Below are positions 1-8,848 of a DNA stretch of 64,000 nt, one piece after another; the first letter of the stretch is position 1; each line of letters starts with the position of its first letter. The notes beneath the pieces are model-generated. The model had not been told where the DNA came from and searched no databases. It was given only the letters and a program-made list of their open reading frames with translations. The position numbers and the translations under genes were made by a program. The DNA is from Marinomonas ostreistagni (GTDB lineage Bacteria > Pseudomonadota > Gammaproteobacteria > Pseudomonadales > Marinomonadaceae), in NCBI RefSeq assembly GCF_016888445.1, contig NZ_JAFEKF010000001.1, positions 868,001 through 932,000 of the forward strand, given 5' to 3'.

Positions 1-1
1 C

Positions 2-193
2 ACCCAAATCGAGCGTGTTATTGAGCGCGATCAAAACTCTGCTGCACAAGTCGAAAGAATCTTAGCGACGCAACTGACCGATCAAGAACGCATTGTAAAA
101 GCCGACTTTATCTTGAAAAACACTAGTAACCATAAGGATTTGAGTGGTAAAGTCTTATCGTTACACGAAAAATTACTCGAATTATTAGCTTAA
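2..193 (+). CDS. coaE: Dephospho-CoA kinase, C-terminal part (cut by window start)
   Basis: The open frame enters from the left edge and ends at a TAA; 63 residues are visible. The start of the visible part (IERVIERDQNS, then a VERILATQLT helix) matches the C-terminal substrate/lid helices of dephospho-CoA kinase, which phosphorylates the 3'-hydroxyl of dephospho-CoA in the last step of coenzyme A synthesis. The P-loop lies outside the window. yacG follows after 3 bases; pilD-coaE-yacG is a standard gammaproteobacterial order, which supports the call. Only the tail is seen, so the identity rests on this segment plus context. Confidence 0.75.
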   Translation, partial: TQIERVIERDQNSAAQVERILATQLTDQERIVKADFILKNTSNHKDLSGKVLSLHEKLLELLA

Positions 194-196
194 TAT

Positions 197-415
197 ATGG
201 AACCCAAAACGCTTGTTGCCTGCCCTACCTGTGGGCAAAAATCACCGTGGACGAGCGACAACAAAGATCGTCCCTTTTGTAGCGCACGCTGCAAATTAAT
301 AGACTTAGGCGAATGGGCTAGCGAGAGCTACAGCATTCCCCAACAGACCTCTGAAGAGGATGAAGTGTTTTCAGAAGACCTGTTGGTGGCCGACCCAAAT
401 AAATCGTTTTTATAG
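197..415 (+). CDS. yacG: DNA gyrase inhibitor YacG (zinc-binding)
   Basis: A 72-residue protein with the YacG zinc ribbon: CPTCG at residues 9-13 and CSARCK at about 28-33, followed by the conserved [15 protein letters not shown] segment. In the known family YacG binds one zinc through four cysteines and inhibits DNA gyrase by contacting GyrB. The C-terminus is acidic, as usual. It sits 3 bases after coaE and is probably cotranscribed with it. Length and motif order are normal. Confidence 0.93.
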   Translation: MEPKTLVACPTCGQKSPWTSDNKDRPFCSARCKLIDLGEWASESYSIPQQTSEEDEVFSEDLLVADPNKSFL

Positions 416-435
416 AACAAGAGACTCTAGCGCGA

Positions 436-1650
436 ATGAGCAAGCCAAACTTTTCAGATAAAACGGCATTACTGATAGAAGATATGGCTGAAGCACGAAT
501 CATGCAGAAGAAGATGCTGAATGATTTCGGTTTTAAATCTATCGAGATTGCAATGAAAGCAGAGAGTGCTATCGAACTCTTACGCGCAAAAAAATACGAT
601 GTCATCTTGTCCGATTACAACTTAGGCAATGGTAAAGACGGCCAGCAGTTACTAGAAGAAATTCGTCATTCTCGCCTAATCCTAAACACTTCAACCTATT
701 TAATGGTCACTGCAGAGACCTCTACGGAAATGGTCATGGGCGCCGTAGAATACGCACCAGATGGCTATATTTCTAAACCGTTTTCCCAAGCTGTATTACA
801 AAAGCGTCTGCTTAAGCTGATGGAAAACAAAGAGAAGCTCATCAAGGTCAACCAAGCATTAGATCGGCAAGACTATCAAACAGCTATCGATGAAGCGCAG
901 GTAGCCGCGAGTCAGTACCCTGCCTTAGAGAATCGCTGCCAACGCATCATTGGTGATTGTCTGATTGCCTTAGAACGCTATGAGGAAGCACTGACACTGT
1001 TCGAAAATTGCCGTCGAGAAAACCGCATGCCATGGGCAGTGTTTGGCGAAGCCAAGTGTTATTTTTTAATGAATCAGCTAGACAAAGCGGAAGGCAAGCT
1101 TCGCCAACTGACGTTGGATAACAAGTATTTTGTCACCGCTTATGACTGGCTGGCGAAAACCTTAAAACAACAGGGCAACCTTAGCGAAGCTCAAGCAGTA
1201 TTGATTGATGCGGTTCAACGCTCACCCAAAAGCCTTTTGCGCCAGCTCGAGCTAGGCTCAGTAAGCCTAGAGGTGAACGACCCAATCATGGCAGAGATGT
1301 CTCTGCGCCGCGCGGTGTTTTTAGCGCGCCATTCTTGCTACAACCAAGCTCAAGTGTATTTAAAGCACATGCAGTCAATCGTTGCACTGGCCAAAGATAT
1401 GGAGCTGCCTTCAAGACAACTGGAAAACTTCCAAAACACTTTAGGCAAACTGCATCAGCAATTCTTTGATGACAAAGCGGTACGCACCGAAGCTTATCTT
1501 TTGGAAATGGAGCTTTATAGCGTCCTTAAAGATATGAAAACAGTGAAGCAAATGGAAGAAATCTGGAATCACGATTTAGAATCGGGTTTGGCCGAAGCGC
1601 CAAGTGACACCCAGAGCAAGCGACTACAAATACTCAAACAAGTAAGTTAA
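436..1650 (+). CDS. Response regulator with REC domain and TPR-like repeats
   Basis: 404 residues. Residues 9-125 form a CheY-like receiver with acidic pocket E15/D16, phospho-acceptor D60 (ILSDYNLG), a conserved T in VTAE and the K of SKPF. Residues 140-400 are helical repeats of TPR type (for example the RYEEALTLFENCRRE and KAEGKLRQLTLDNKYFVTAYDWLAKTL units). There is no DNA-binding or catalytic output domain, so output is probably by protein-protein contact. The partner is likely the kinase-like gene that starts 4 bases downstream. A paralogue with the same architecture lies at 3058-4728 on the other strand. REC-TPR proteins are known in marine gammaproteobacteria, but I know no defined function for this one. 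Confidence 0.85.
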   Translation: MSKPNFSDKTALLIEDMAEARIMQKKMLNDFGFKSIEIAMKAESAIELLRAKKYDVILSDYNLGNGKDGQQLLEEIRHSRLILNTSTYLMVTAETSTEMVMGAVEYAPDGYISKPFSQAVLQKRLLKLMENKEKLIKVNQALDRQDYQTAIDEAQVAASQYPALENRCQRIIGDCLIALERYEEALTLFENCRRENRMPWAVFGEAKCYFLMNQLDKAEGKLRQLTLDNKYFVTAYDWLAKTLKQQGNLSEAQAVLIDAVQRSPKSLLRQLELGSVSLEVNDPIMAEMSLRRAVFLARHSCYNQAQVYLKHMQSIVALAKDMELPSRQLENFQNTLGKLHQQFFDDKAVRTEAYLLEMELYSVLKDMKTVKQMEEIWNHDLESGLAEAPSDTQSKRLQILKQVS

Positions 1651-1654
1651 CGCC

Positions 1655-2314
1655 ATGCAGAAAATCGACATCAGCACCATTCTTGCCAGCGCTATTCATG
1701 AAAGCAAAAACCATATCGGCACTCTGCTCTATCAACTAGAAGGGTTAAAGCGCAAATCGCTCGACAGCGAGAGTGAAAAAGCAGTTCGCAAGATTGAAGA
1801 AGGTATGAAGCAGCTCAATGACGAGTGGGTTGAATATCTATATTTGTATCGTTTAGCCACTGACGGTTACGAAGTTCACTATGAATGCTACAGCTTAGAA
1901 GAGTTTTTAGACGATCAAGTTTTCGCGCTACTGCCTGCGGCATCAGCCAAAGGACTCTCCCTTAGCTTTAAGGTTAGCGAAGAGCTTAACGCGGTGTTCG
2001 ATGAGCGCCTTATGACTGCCGTCGTCAGCACGGCTGTCTACAATGCTTTGCGTTTCGCCAAACAAAACATTCAACTTAGCGCCTCATTGGAGCAAGACTA
2101 TTTAGTCATCGCCATCGAAGATGATGGTAAAGGCTTTAGCGTTAACGAAGAAAAAGAAGACGAACTACTGTTCCAATCTAACACTGGCTTAGGTCTGTAT
2201 TTTGCAGAACTGTCTGCCAATGCCCATTGCGTTGAGCAACGCCAAGGCTACATTGCCAAACAAACATCTACCCAACTTGGCGGTGCTCGCCTCGCTATTT
2301 ATCTCCCACAATAG
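1655..2314 (+). CDS. Small soluble histidine kinase-like protein
   Basis: 219 residues, no membrane segment. An H-box-like motif with a candidate phospho-histidine is seen near residue 14 (IHESKNHIG). The C-terminal half is a GHKL ATPase: N-box NALRFA, G1 box EDDGKGF, G2 box TGLGLYFAE. It lacks a sensor domain, so input must come from another protein, plausibly the REC-TPR protein 4 bases upstream, whose TPRs could act as scaffold. The gene ends just before a strong hairpin. The paralogue at 2357-3046 has lost the histidine and the G2 box, so this is the more likely active member of the two. Confidence 0.8.
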   Translation: MQKIDISTILASAIHESKNHIGTLLYQLEGLKRKSLDSESEKAVRKIEEGMKQLNDEWVEYLYLYRLATDGYEVHYECYSLEEFLDDQVFALLPAASAKGLSLSFKVSEELNAVFDERLMTAVVSTAVYNALRFAKQNIQLSASLEQDYLVIAIEDDGKGFSVNEEKEDELLFQSNTGLGLYFAELSANAHCVEQRQGYIAKQTSTQLGGARLAIYLPQ

Positions 2315-2320
2315 TTAACG

Positions 2321-2345
2321 TTAGGGCCCTGTAGGCGGGCCCTAA
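2321..2345. terminator. Hairpin between two convergent signalling modules
   Basis: A perfect 9-bp inverted repeat, TTAGGGCCC and GGGCCCTAA, with a 7-base loop. It lies between the convergent kinase genes ending at 2314 and 2357. There is no clear T-tract on either side, so it may be a weak bidirectional terminator or a 3'-end stabilising hairpin. Confidence 0.6.
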
Positions 2346-2356
2346 CATGCACTACT

Positions 2357-3046
2357 TTAAGGTAAGAATATATCAATGCGACCACCACCGGTCGCACCAT
2401 CATTGCTCAAGCGAGTATAGCCCTGCTTACCTTGATTGACGTGTAATGCAGCAATACGCTCACAGTATAACCAACTGGTGTTTTGACTGGAAATATGACG
2501 CACTGCTTCACCTGCAACCAGGGCCTGAAAACTTTCTAGGACCGAGTCTGGATACCCCTGCCCATTATCTATAACGGAAATCATGGTGCCATTTTCGTGG
2601 GCAGAAAGTGATACAGCAATGCGATCCTTGGTGTAGCGGATGGCATTTAATAAAGTGATCTGCAGCACACATGAAAGCAAATACGGGTCGACATACCAAC
2701 AGATATCCTCTCCCTTAATAGAGAAGTCAATTTGCTTCGCTTGCAGCAACGATCCCATGTTCGCTACGACATCTTCAACCAGCTCATACAAATAGGTCTC
2801 TTGACGCTGCACCGCAAGTGAGTCGTTTTCTAGTAGATATAGGCCATGCAACTGATTGACCACATTTTCGATACGAATCACTTCATATTGCGCTTCTGCT
2901 AAAGCATCACTAGCCTGTTGATTTTGGCCCGTAAACTCTGGTGCCTCCTCAAGTTTATATAGCACTTGACCTAAGGAGTTGCGCATATCTTTCACCGAGG
3001 CACCAATCACATCTTTAAACAATAATTGTTTTTCATCCAGTGTCAT
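2357..3046 (-). CDS. Degenerate histidine kinase-like protein (probable pseudokinase)
   Basis: 229 residues, a paralogue of the protein at 1655-2314. The N-terminal helix aligns (SVKDMRNSLGQVLYKLEE against AIHESKNHIGTLLYQLEG), but the phospho-accepting His is Lys here. The GHKL fold is partly kept: N-box-like LNAIRYTK and G1 DNGQGYP are present, but the glycine-rich G2 box (TGLGLYFAE in the paralogue) reads TSWLYCERI. Phosphotransfer from this protein therefore looks unlikely, and ATP binding may be impaired. It starts 11 bases after the REC-TPR gene on the same strand and is probably cotranscribed. It may work as a scaffold or inhibitor; that is inference. Confidence 0.75.
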   Translation of the reverse strand: MTLDEKQLLFKDVIGASVKDMRNSLGQVLYKLEEAPEFTGQNQQASDALAEAQYEVIRIENVVNQLHGLYLLENDSLAVQRQETYLYELVEDVVANMGSLLQAKQIDFSIKGEDICWYVDPYLLSCVLQITLLNAIRYTKDRIAVSLSAHENGTMISVIDNGQGYPDSVLESFQALVAGEAVRHISSQNTSWLYCERIAALHVNQGKQGYTRLSNDGATGGGRIDIFLP

Positions 3047-3057
3047 GCAAAGCCCTC

Positions 3058-4728
3058 CTAAAGCGTTACAGAATAGTGTTTGACCATATACTCTTTAAGC
3101 GACATCAAGCGTTTGTATTGTTTGTGCGCTGGCGAGACATGTTTTAAGCGGGCAAAGGCATCCATACATTCGGCAATCAGTTGTGGCTGCTCGCCCTGCT
3201 TTTCCATTAGCTTAAGCGAGGTCTGTATCAAGTTTAGATTTAAGCCTGGATGACGTGGTGAGGCCGCAAGCGCCTCTTTAAACTGTTTAATGGCCGCTAC
3301 GTATTCTTGTTTTGAGTAAGACAGCAAACCGTCTTTGTTCAAGGCCTTAGCCTGCGCTTTGGCACTGGCACTGACCGGCTCATCCAAGAAGTCAGCCGCT
3401 TGCTGCTTAAGGTGTTCACTGGTATTGGCATCACTTACCAAAGACGAAAGAATGGCCTCAGCCTGCTCCGTCTCCCCGGCGTTATATAAGGTCTTACCAT
3501 ACTCGACTACCAAATCGTGGGGTAAGCCACCCTCTAATTCCGCCGCCATTTGCTTAGCATTCTCAAGCGCCTTAGCGGCTTCTTTTTGCTGGCCTTGAGA
3601 CGCATGAAAACGACTTTCGGCCAAGGTCTTTCTTACTTTTACAGCATCGTCTGAGGCAAAACGCTTACCGACCATGGTTAAAGCTTGCCCTGCTTCAGAT
3701 AATAAGCGTTTACGCTCTTGGCTGGATTCTACCGTATCCACAGATTCAGCAATCATATCCACCAACTGAATGTAATCATCAGGGTCTTCATGAATCGAAT
3801 TGACACCTAGGCGTAGGGTTTGTTGACTGGCTTTAAGTGCGGTCGTCACGTCACCATTGGCCTTACTGACGTTAGCCATATGTTTTTGACGTTTGTGGAT
3901 TCTTGGTGAGATACGAATGGCATCTTCTAAAATGGACTGGGCATCCTCAAGCTTACCCGTGCGTTCTAAGCACTGCGCCAATAAATCATAGGCGCTAATC
4001 ATTTGCGGGAATAAACGCAGCAGCTTTTCAAGAATAGTAATGGCATCATCTAAGCGACCTCGAGCCACCTCCATACGCGCCAAACCAAACAAGGCCCAGT
4101 CCAGATCACGCTCGGCAAGTTCTTGCTGGCACAGCTGTTCAAGTGACTCAAATTGATGGGTTGCTAGATAGGCATCCACCAGTGTTCTTTTACACCACGG
4201 CGTATACCGGCCCTCATCCTTGATATGCGCAACACACTGCTGGATTAGAGGCTCATATTGCTCTTTAGCTAAATGCTCTTTCATCTCAGCCAGTGCTTTG
4301 GACTGCTGAAACTGACGCTCTAGGCGTCGCGCCAATACGGCTTGGGTAAAAGGCTTTGATAAATATTCATCTGGCTGCGATTCCATGATCCCCATTACCA
4401 CATCGCGGCTCGTTTCCGCGGAGACAATGACAAATACGGCATTAGGTTTGAGCAGTGTTAGCTCGCGCAACTCTTCAAGTACTTGCTGGCCGTTTTTATT
4501 ACCCACCAAGCGAAAATCGCACAAAATTATGTCGTAGCGGCGCGCTCTACAGGAATCAATGACGCCCTTACCGCTCGCGGTTTGATCCACATGTTCAATG
4601 CCTAGGCCTTGCAACATTTGACGTATAGATTGGCGTGAGTTTTCAAACTCATCAGCCACCAACGCCTGCAAGCCACTATAGTTTGATGTCTTCTGAGAGC
4701 TTTTACCTTGAAAAATAGATCTATCCAC
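3058..4728 (-). CDS. Response regulator with REC domain and long TPR array
   Basis: 556 residues. The receiver (about 20-135) has acidic pocket D26/E27, phospho-acceptor D71 (ILCDFRL), VSAETS and the SKPF lysine, so it looks able to be phosphorylated. The rest is TPR-like: FESLEQLCQQELAERDLDWALFGLAR, a GKLEDAQSILEDAIRISP unit, and a last QEYVAAIKQFKEALAASP unit near 480. It is longer than the paralogue at 436-1650 by about 150 residues of extra repeats. There is no effector domain. It is followed by the pseudokinase gene, so the pair mirrors the 436-2314 pair tail to tail. Confidence 0.85.
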   Translation of the reverse strand: MDRSIFQGKSSQKTSNYSGLQALVADEFENSRQSIRQMLQGLGIEHVDQTASGKGVIDSCRARRYDIILCDFRLVGNKNGQQVLEELRELTLLKPNAVFVIVSAETSRDVVMGIMESQPDEYLSKPFTQAVLARRLERQFQQSKALAEMKEHLAKEQYEPLIQQCVAHIKDEGRYTPWCKRTLVDAYLATHQFESLEQLCQQELAERDLDWALFGLARMEVARGRLDDAITILEKLLRLFPQMISAYDLLAQCLERTGKLEDAQSILEDAIRISPRIHKRQKHMANVSKANGDVTTALKASQQTLRLGVNSIHEDPDDYIQLVDMIAESVDTVESSQERKRLLSEAGQALTMVGKRFASDDAVKVRKTLAESRFHASQGQQKEAAKALENAKQMAAELEGGLPHDLVVEYGKTLYNAGETEQAEAILSSLVSDANTSEHLKQQAADFLDEPVSASAKAQAKALNKDGLLSYSKQEYVAAIKQFKEALAASPRHPGLNLNLIQTSLKLMEKQGEQPQLIAECMDAFARLKHVSPAHKQYKRLMSLKEYMVKHYSVTL

Positions 4729-4741
4729 GAATACTACAACC

Positions 4742-5386
4742 CTACTTACGTAATTCCTCTGTGGTCTTCAGGTATTCCACCAGTTGAACCCCTGCGACCT
4801 CAATATGCCGCTGCAATAATGTCACTGCTTGCGACCATTCCTTGCGCTCTAGAAGATCAAATAATTGCTCATGCTCCTGCTGGCTTGTATCCAGATAATC
4901 TAGAGGGCCATACTGAAAGCCCATATAACGGCGTACCTGTTCATTCAGCGTCGCAACGGTATTAAACAAAGTCGGCCGTTGCGCAGCTCGATAAAGCGAG
5001 GCATGCACTTCCCAGTTCAGCCGCCCTCGCTCAAGTAACGTTAATGATGGACTATATAAACTTGCATTGATATCCCTAGCGCGACCAATTATTTCATAAT
5101 TTATATGTCCAAGCGCATGCTCTAGTAACCGACATTCTAGTAACGCACGCATTTGGTAAAGGTCTTCAGCTTCCTGCCAATGAAGCGTAGGCACCATCAC
5201 CCCTGCTTTACCATGTGCCACCAACCACCCCTGATTTCGTAGCGTAGCAATTGCATCGCGCACCGGAATACGGCTGACTTGATAACGTTCAGATAGCTCC
5301 TGCTGGCGCAGCGGCACGCCTCGCTCTAAGGTGCCCGCCAAGATATCCCCTTTAAGTTGCTCTACAAGCGCTGCATGACTATTCAT
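4742..5386 (-). CDS. GntR-family (FadR/FCD subfamily) transcriptional regulator
   Basis: About 214 residues from the ATG at 5386, chosen because GGAG lies 6 bases upstream; its ATGA overlaps the benE stop. Residues 5-70 form a GntR winged helix (LKGDILAGTLERGVPLRQQELSERYQVSRIPVRDAIATLRNQGWL). The rest is an all-helical FCD ligand/metal-binding domain (YQMRALLECRLLEHAL, WEVHASLYRA with His, and a final HIEVAGVQLVEYL). It probably represses the benE-like transporter gene with which it is translationally coupled. A TGTATACA palindrome upstream of benE is a candidate operator. The effector is unknown. Confidence 0.88.
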   Translation of the reverse strand: MNSHAALVEQLKGDILAGTLERGVPLRQQELSERYQVSRIPVRDAIATLRNQGWLVAHGKAGVMVPTLHWQEAEDLYQMRALLECRLLEHALGHINYEIIGRARDINASLYSPSLTLLERGRLNWEVHASLYRAAQRPTLFNTVATLNEQVRRYMGFQYGPLDYLDTSQQEHEQLFDLLERKEWSQAVTLLQRHIEVAGVQLVEYLKTTEELRK

Positions 5387-6555
5387 GCCGCTCTCCAATT
5401 ACGTTGTATGAGCCATACCAGTACGCCAAAACAAATCCCCCAAAAAGCGGACGCCACGCCAAAGAATGACACCCCAGAAACCGTCGTCAAAAACGTCACC
5501 AGTGCGGCTTCGCGCATCGACTCCTGCTCAAAGGCAGCCTTGAGATTAGCGCCAATCGTACCTAGTAGTGCTAAGCCCGCCAGTGCCGCAATCATCTCAG
5601 CTGGAAACACGGAAAAAATTGCCACCATGGTCGCCCCAGCAATGCCCGCTAACCAGTAAAAGATGCCAGCAGACATACCGGCAATATAACGTTTGCTTGG
5701 GTCTTTATGGCACTCGTCACCACTGCAAATGGCTGCGGTGATTGCCGCTAAATTAAACGCAAAGCCACCAAATGGCGCCAACAGCAAAGTTGTTACGCCA
5801 GTCCAAGAGATGATATTTGAAACAGGAGTCTGATATTGACTGGAGCGCATGACGGCCACGCCAGGGATGTTTTGTGACGTCAACGTCACGATAAACAGGG
5901 GTACCCCGACACCTAAAATCAGCGAGGTATTCCATTCGGGCGTGACCCACTCAAAGGCACCAATTTCAAGTGGAATCGCTGCAAAACTGGCATGCGGTTG
6001 ACCCAAGACGGCCACGACGCCCGCCACCAACACCAAGATCACGGCATACCGCGGCACAATTAATTTACTGATTAAGTAGGTCGCGAGCATGATTAACACC
6101 AACCATGGGCGGCTTTCCATTGAGGTGAAAATTGCTACGCCAAAATTGAAAAGCACCCCGACTAGCATGGCACAGGCAATCGGCAGTGGAATCCAGCGCA
6201 TTAATCGATCGAACAAACCCGTAATACCCGTGAGCAATGCTAGCGCACCGGCAAACATAAATACGGCAATAGCTTCAGCGTAACTTGCCCCCGTCAAGCT
6301 GGTCGCCAAAAGCGCTGCCCCTGGAGTTGACCAAGCTGTGATCACTGGGGCTTTGTACCACCATGATAAAAAGAAGCAGGTCGCCCCCATACCAAGGCCT
6401 AACGCCATAATCCATGAGGTTTTCATAGCCTCATCGGCACCGGCTGCGTCGGCAGCTTGGAAGACAATGGCGACTGAGCTGGCAAAGCCGATCAGTACCG
6501 CGACGAAACCTGCGACAACGGCGCTTAAACTGATATCCGAAAGTATTTTACGCAT
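5383..6555 (-). CDS. BenE-family membrane transporter (benzoate/H+ symporter-like)
   Basis: 390 residues, very hydrophobic, about 11-12 membrane segments. Typical BenE features are the N-terminal LSAVVAGFVAVLIGFASSVAIVFQ, then APVITAWSTPGAALL and a TSQNIPGVAVMR loop in the middle. The start has a good AAGGAG. In characterised members BenE imports benzoate with protons, but many homologues sit far from benzoate genes and no benzoate catabolism gene is visible here, so the substrate is open. The stop overlaps the ATG of the GntR regulator (ATGA), giving a two-gene operon. Confidence 0.85.
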   Translation of the reverse strand: MRKILSDISLSAVVAGFVAVLIGFASSVAIVFQAADAAGADEAMKTSWIMALGLGMGATCFFLSWWYKAPVITAWSTPGAALLATSLTGASYAEAIAVFMFAGALALLTGITGLFDRLMRWIPLPIACAMLVGVLFNFGVAIFTSMESRPWLVLIMLATYLISKLIVPRYAVILVLVAGVVAVLGQPHASFAAIPLEIGAFEWVTPEWNTSLILGVGVPLFIVTLTSQNIPGVAVMRSSQYQTPVSNIISWTGVTTLLLAPFGGFAFNLAAITAAICSGDECHKDPSKRYIAGMSAGIFYWLAGIAGATMVAIFSVFPAEMIAALAGLALLGTIGANLKAAFEQESMREAALVTFLTTVSGVSFFGVASAFWGICFGVLVWLIQRNWRAA

Positions 6556-6601
6556 TTAGAAACTCCTTAGTTCCCTATAAAATACGCGCAACACTTATTT
6601 T

Positions 6602-6609
6602 TGTATACA
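6602..6609. promoter_or_regulatory. Candidate GntR operator upstream of benE
   Basis: TGTATACA is a perfect 8-bp palindrome in the 72-base gap upstream of the benE-like gene, flanked by A/T runs. FCD-type GntR regulators usually bind short palindromes of the TGTnnnACA sort, and the encoded GntR is cotranscribed with benE, so autoregulation here is plausible. Inferred only from position and symmetry. Confidence 0.4.
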
Positions 6610-6627
6610 TTTTATAAAAATGTATTC

Positions 6628-7353
6628 TTAATGAGACATCATAAAACCGGCCAAACCTAATACGAATCCTAGCACCGCGCCCAGAGGCGGCGCCCAATGA
6701 AAATCCAGCTTCACTTGTGGGGCAATATCCTGAAATACAGCGTATAAAATACCGCCCGCGGCAACCAGCATAATACCGGAAATCAGAGCATCAAAATTGG
6801 ACAACCAATAGTAGGCACTTAAACCGGCCACAGGGCCAAGCAAGGCTAGAACCGTAAACAACACAATGATTTTGCGGGTGCTGTAATGACTGGACTCTTT
6901 TAACTCACGAAACGCATTAAAGCCTTCCGGTAAGTTTTGCATCATAATCAGTGAAGCAATTAGCAGTGACGACCCTTTTCCTAACGCAATTGATGCGCCT
7001 AAGGCGATAGATTCAGGAATGAAATCAGACAACATAGCCACTAACTGGCCAGCGGAGGTATGTAGCTTATAAAGTGCGATATCAATCCACATAAATAAGC
7101 AGCCCCCCAACAAAAACAACGACACCGCGGCTAGATTGGAAAATGGCTCAATCCCTTCGGGTACCAATACTAAGGCTACCGCTGACAACAACGCACCGCC
7201 ACCAAATGCGGTGACACTGTGTCGCAACTCCTCGTTAAGCCAATTCGGCCTAACCGTGTCGACAGTTGCTAACAATCCACCTAAGGGGATGGCCAATCCT
7301 GCCATCAGAGTGAGGATAAGAATATACATCCATTCGATCATGATATTGTCCAT
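6628..7353 (-). CDS. ZIP-family divalent metal transporter
   Basis: 241 residues with about 8 membrane segments. The diagnostic ZIP helices are present: HSVTAFGGGALLSAVALVLVPEG (helix 2), DFIPESIALGASIALG (helix 4 with E-S and G) and a LIMMQNLPEGFNAFRE segment (helix 5, NLPEG metal-binding motif). ZIP proteins import zinc, iron or manganese. The start is uncertain: neither the ATG at 7353 nor the in-frame one 12 bases later has a clear ribosome site. The gene lies 79 bases downstream of the sensor kinase on the same strand and may belong to its operon or regulon. Confidence 0.88.
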   Translation of the reverse strand: MDNIMIEWMYILILTLMAGLAIPLGGLLATVDTVRPNWLNEELRHSVTAFGGGALLSAVALVLVPEGIEPFSNLAAVSLFLLGGCLFMWIDIALYKLHTSAGQLVAMLSDFIPESIALGASIALGKGSSLLIASLIMMQNLPEGFNAFRELKESSHYSTRKIIVLFTVLALLGPVAGLSAYYWLSNFDALISGIMLVAAGGILYAVFQDIAPQVKLDFHWAPPLGAVLGFVLGLAGFMMSH

Positions 7354-7432
7354 TAAAAGCTGAATTAATAACGGCAGGTTAACGAGTTAGTCAGCTGCCG
7401 ACAACTAATCCTAGATCCAATATAGAATCTCC

Positions 7433-8845
7433 TTAATGACCGCACACTGGGAAAATAACACGCACAATCAAACCTTGGGGAGCATGGTGTTCAAATATCA
7501 CTTCAGCGTCGTAGTGATTAGCTAAGGTTGCCACGATGGACAACCCTAAGCCGGCTCCAGATAAATCTGCGCCACGGTAAAAGCGCTCAGTTAACCGCTC
7601 AAAATCGGCTTCACTCACACCCACACCAGTGTCAAGACATTCTAGTGTGATGTGCGTGTCATCAACCAACCAGCACACTTCAATCATGCCTTCAGATGGC
7701 GTAAATTTAATCGCATTAGAAATTAGATTTTGCAGAATGACCTCAAGATGATGGTCCGCCATAAGCAGCGTTATAGCCTGAGACTGCTCGGCCACTTCAA
7801 GGTTAACCCCTTTATCCCAAGCCATTGGATATAACTGCGCGATAATTCGGCGCGTTTCTTTCAACACATCCAACGGGGCGTAATTATGAGGCGCATTAAG
7901 CTGACTCTCAACTCTTGCATAAGACAACAACTGCGCAACAATTCGAGTACTGCGATCAACCCCTTGCCGCAATTGCAGCAGAGCCTGCTGGCGCTCCTCG
8001 TCACTGGCCGAAAACTCAGCATTTTGCGCATGCAGCTTCAGCACGGTTAAAGGGGTTCGCAATTCGTGCGCTGCATCCGCGATCCAGCGCTTTTCCCGCG
8101 CCATTAGGTCATCAATTTCTTGCAACAAAGAATTGAGCGCTTGCTGCACTGGTGCCAGTTCAGCGGGCACATTATCTAAGCTTACAGGCTCTAATTTAGC
8201 CGCCTCGATCGAGCGAATCCGATCTGTTAACTGCTTTAAGGGTTCAAGTCCAATACTCACAGCGAACCATACAAACAAAGCAATCAACGGCCAGCCGACC
8301 ACTTCAGGCAGCACAGAATTAAGGACAATTTCCGTTACCATCTCGCCGCGAACATCTAGTCGCTCTGCCACGACTATCCTAACCAGTGTTCCCGCTGGCA
8401 GCGTTTTAATAAGTTCAAATGTACGCCACTCATAATGCTCACTGTCGGCATAGCCGAACCCGTTCGCAGCCGTCTCATCAGGCTCGATTACTTGCTGATC
8501 GGAAGACACTACGACTTTGCCATCGTGCCAAATACGAAAATAGACTTTGCTTTCGTATTGATGCCCTACTTTACTAAGCTGATAACCTTCTGATTCGGTA
8601 ATCGCATCAGGATAGACAAACAGCGTGCTTTTCTGCTCCGTAGACAAATTATCACCTGTCAACTGCACAAGCAGCCTCGCTTGTTGTGCTAAACGCGCAT
8701 CAAACAGCTCTTCCACTTCATGACTGGCAGTAAAAATACTTACAATACCAAGTAAAAAACTGGTCAAAGCAAACACAAACATCACCAAAAATAAGGTGCG
8801 TTTTTTGATCGAATTAGGCAATTTTCGTCCAAGCTGTTCGAGCAA
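7433..8845 (-). CDS. QseC/PmrB-type sensor histidine kinase
   Basis: 470 residues. A first membrane helix spans about 18-40 and a second about 185-207, enclosing a periplasmic sensor domain of about 145 residues. Then come a HAMP-like linker, the HisKA helix with phospho-His in DAAHELRTPLTVLK, and a HATPase domain (N-box NLISNAIKFTP, G1 DTGVGV, G2 GAGLGLSIV). It is 3 bases from the response regulator gene and surely cotranscribed with it. The stimulus is not deducible; the neighbouring ZIP transporter hints at metals, but this is inference. Confidence 0.92.
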   Translation of the reverse strand: MLEQLGRKLPNSIKKRTLFLVMFVFALTSFLLGIVSIFTASHEVEELFDARLAQQARLLVQLTGDNLSTEQKSTLFVYPDAITESEGYQLSKVGHQYESKVYFRIWHDGKVVVSSDQQVIEPDETAANGFGYADSEHYEWRTFELIKTLPAGTLVRIVVAERLDVRGEMVTEIVLNSVLPEVVGWPLIALFVWFAVSIGLEPLKQLTDRIRSIEAAKLEPVSLDNVPAELAPVQQALNSLLQEIDDLMAREKRWIADAAHELRTPLTVLKLHAQNAEFSASDEERQQALLQLRQGVDRSTRIVAQLLSYARVESQLNAPHNYAPLDVLKETRRIIAQLYPMAWDKGVNLEVAEQSQAITLLMADHHLEVILQNLISNAIKFTPSEGMIEVCWLVDDTHITLECLDTGVGVSEADFERLTERFYRGADLSGAGLGLSIVATLANHYDAEVIFEHHAPQGLIVRVIFPVCGH

Positions 8846-8848
8846 GAC

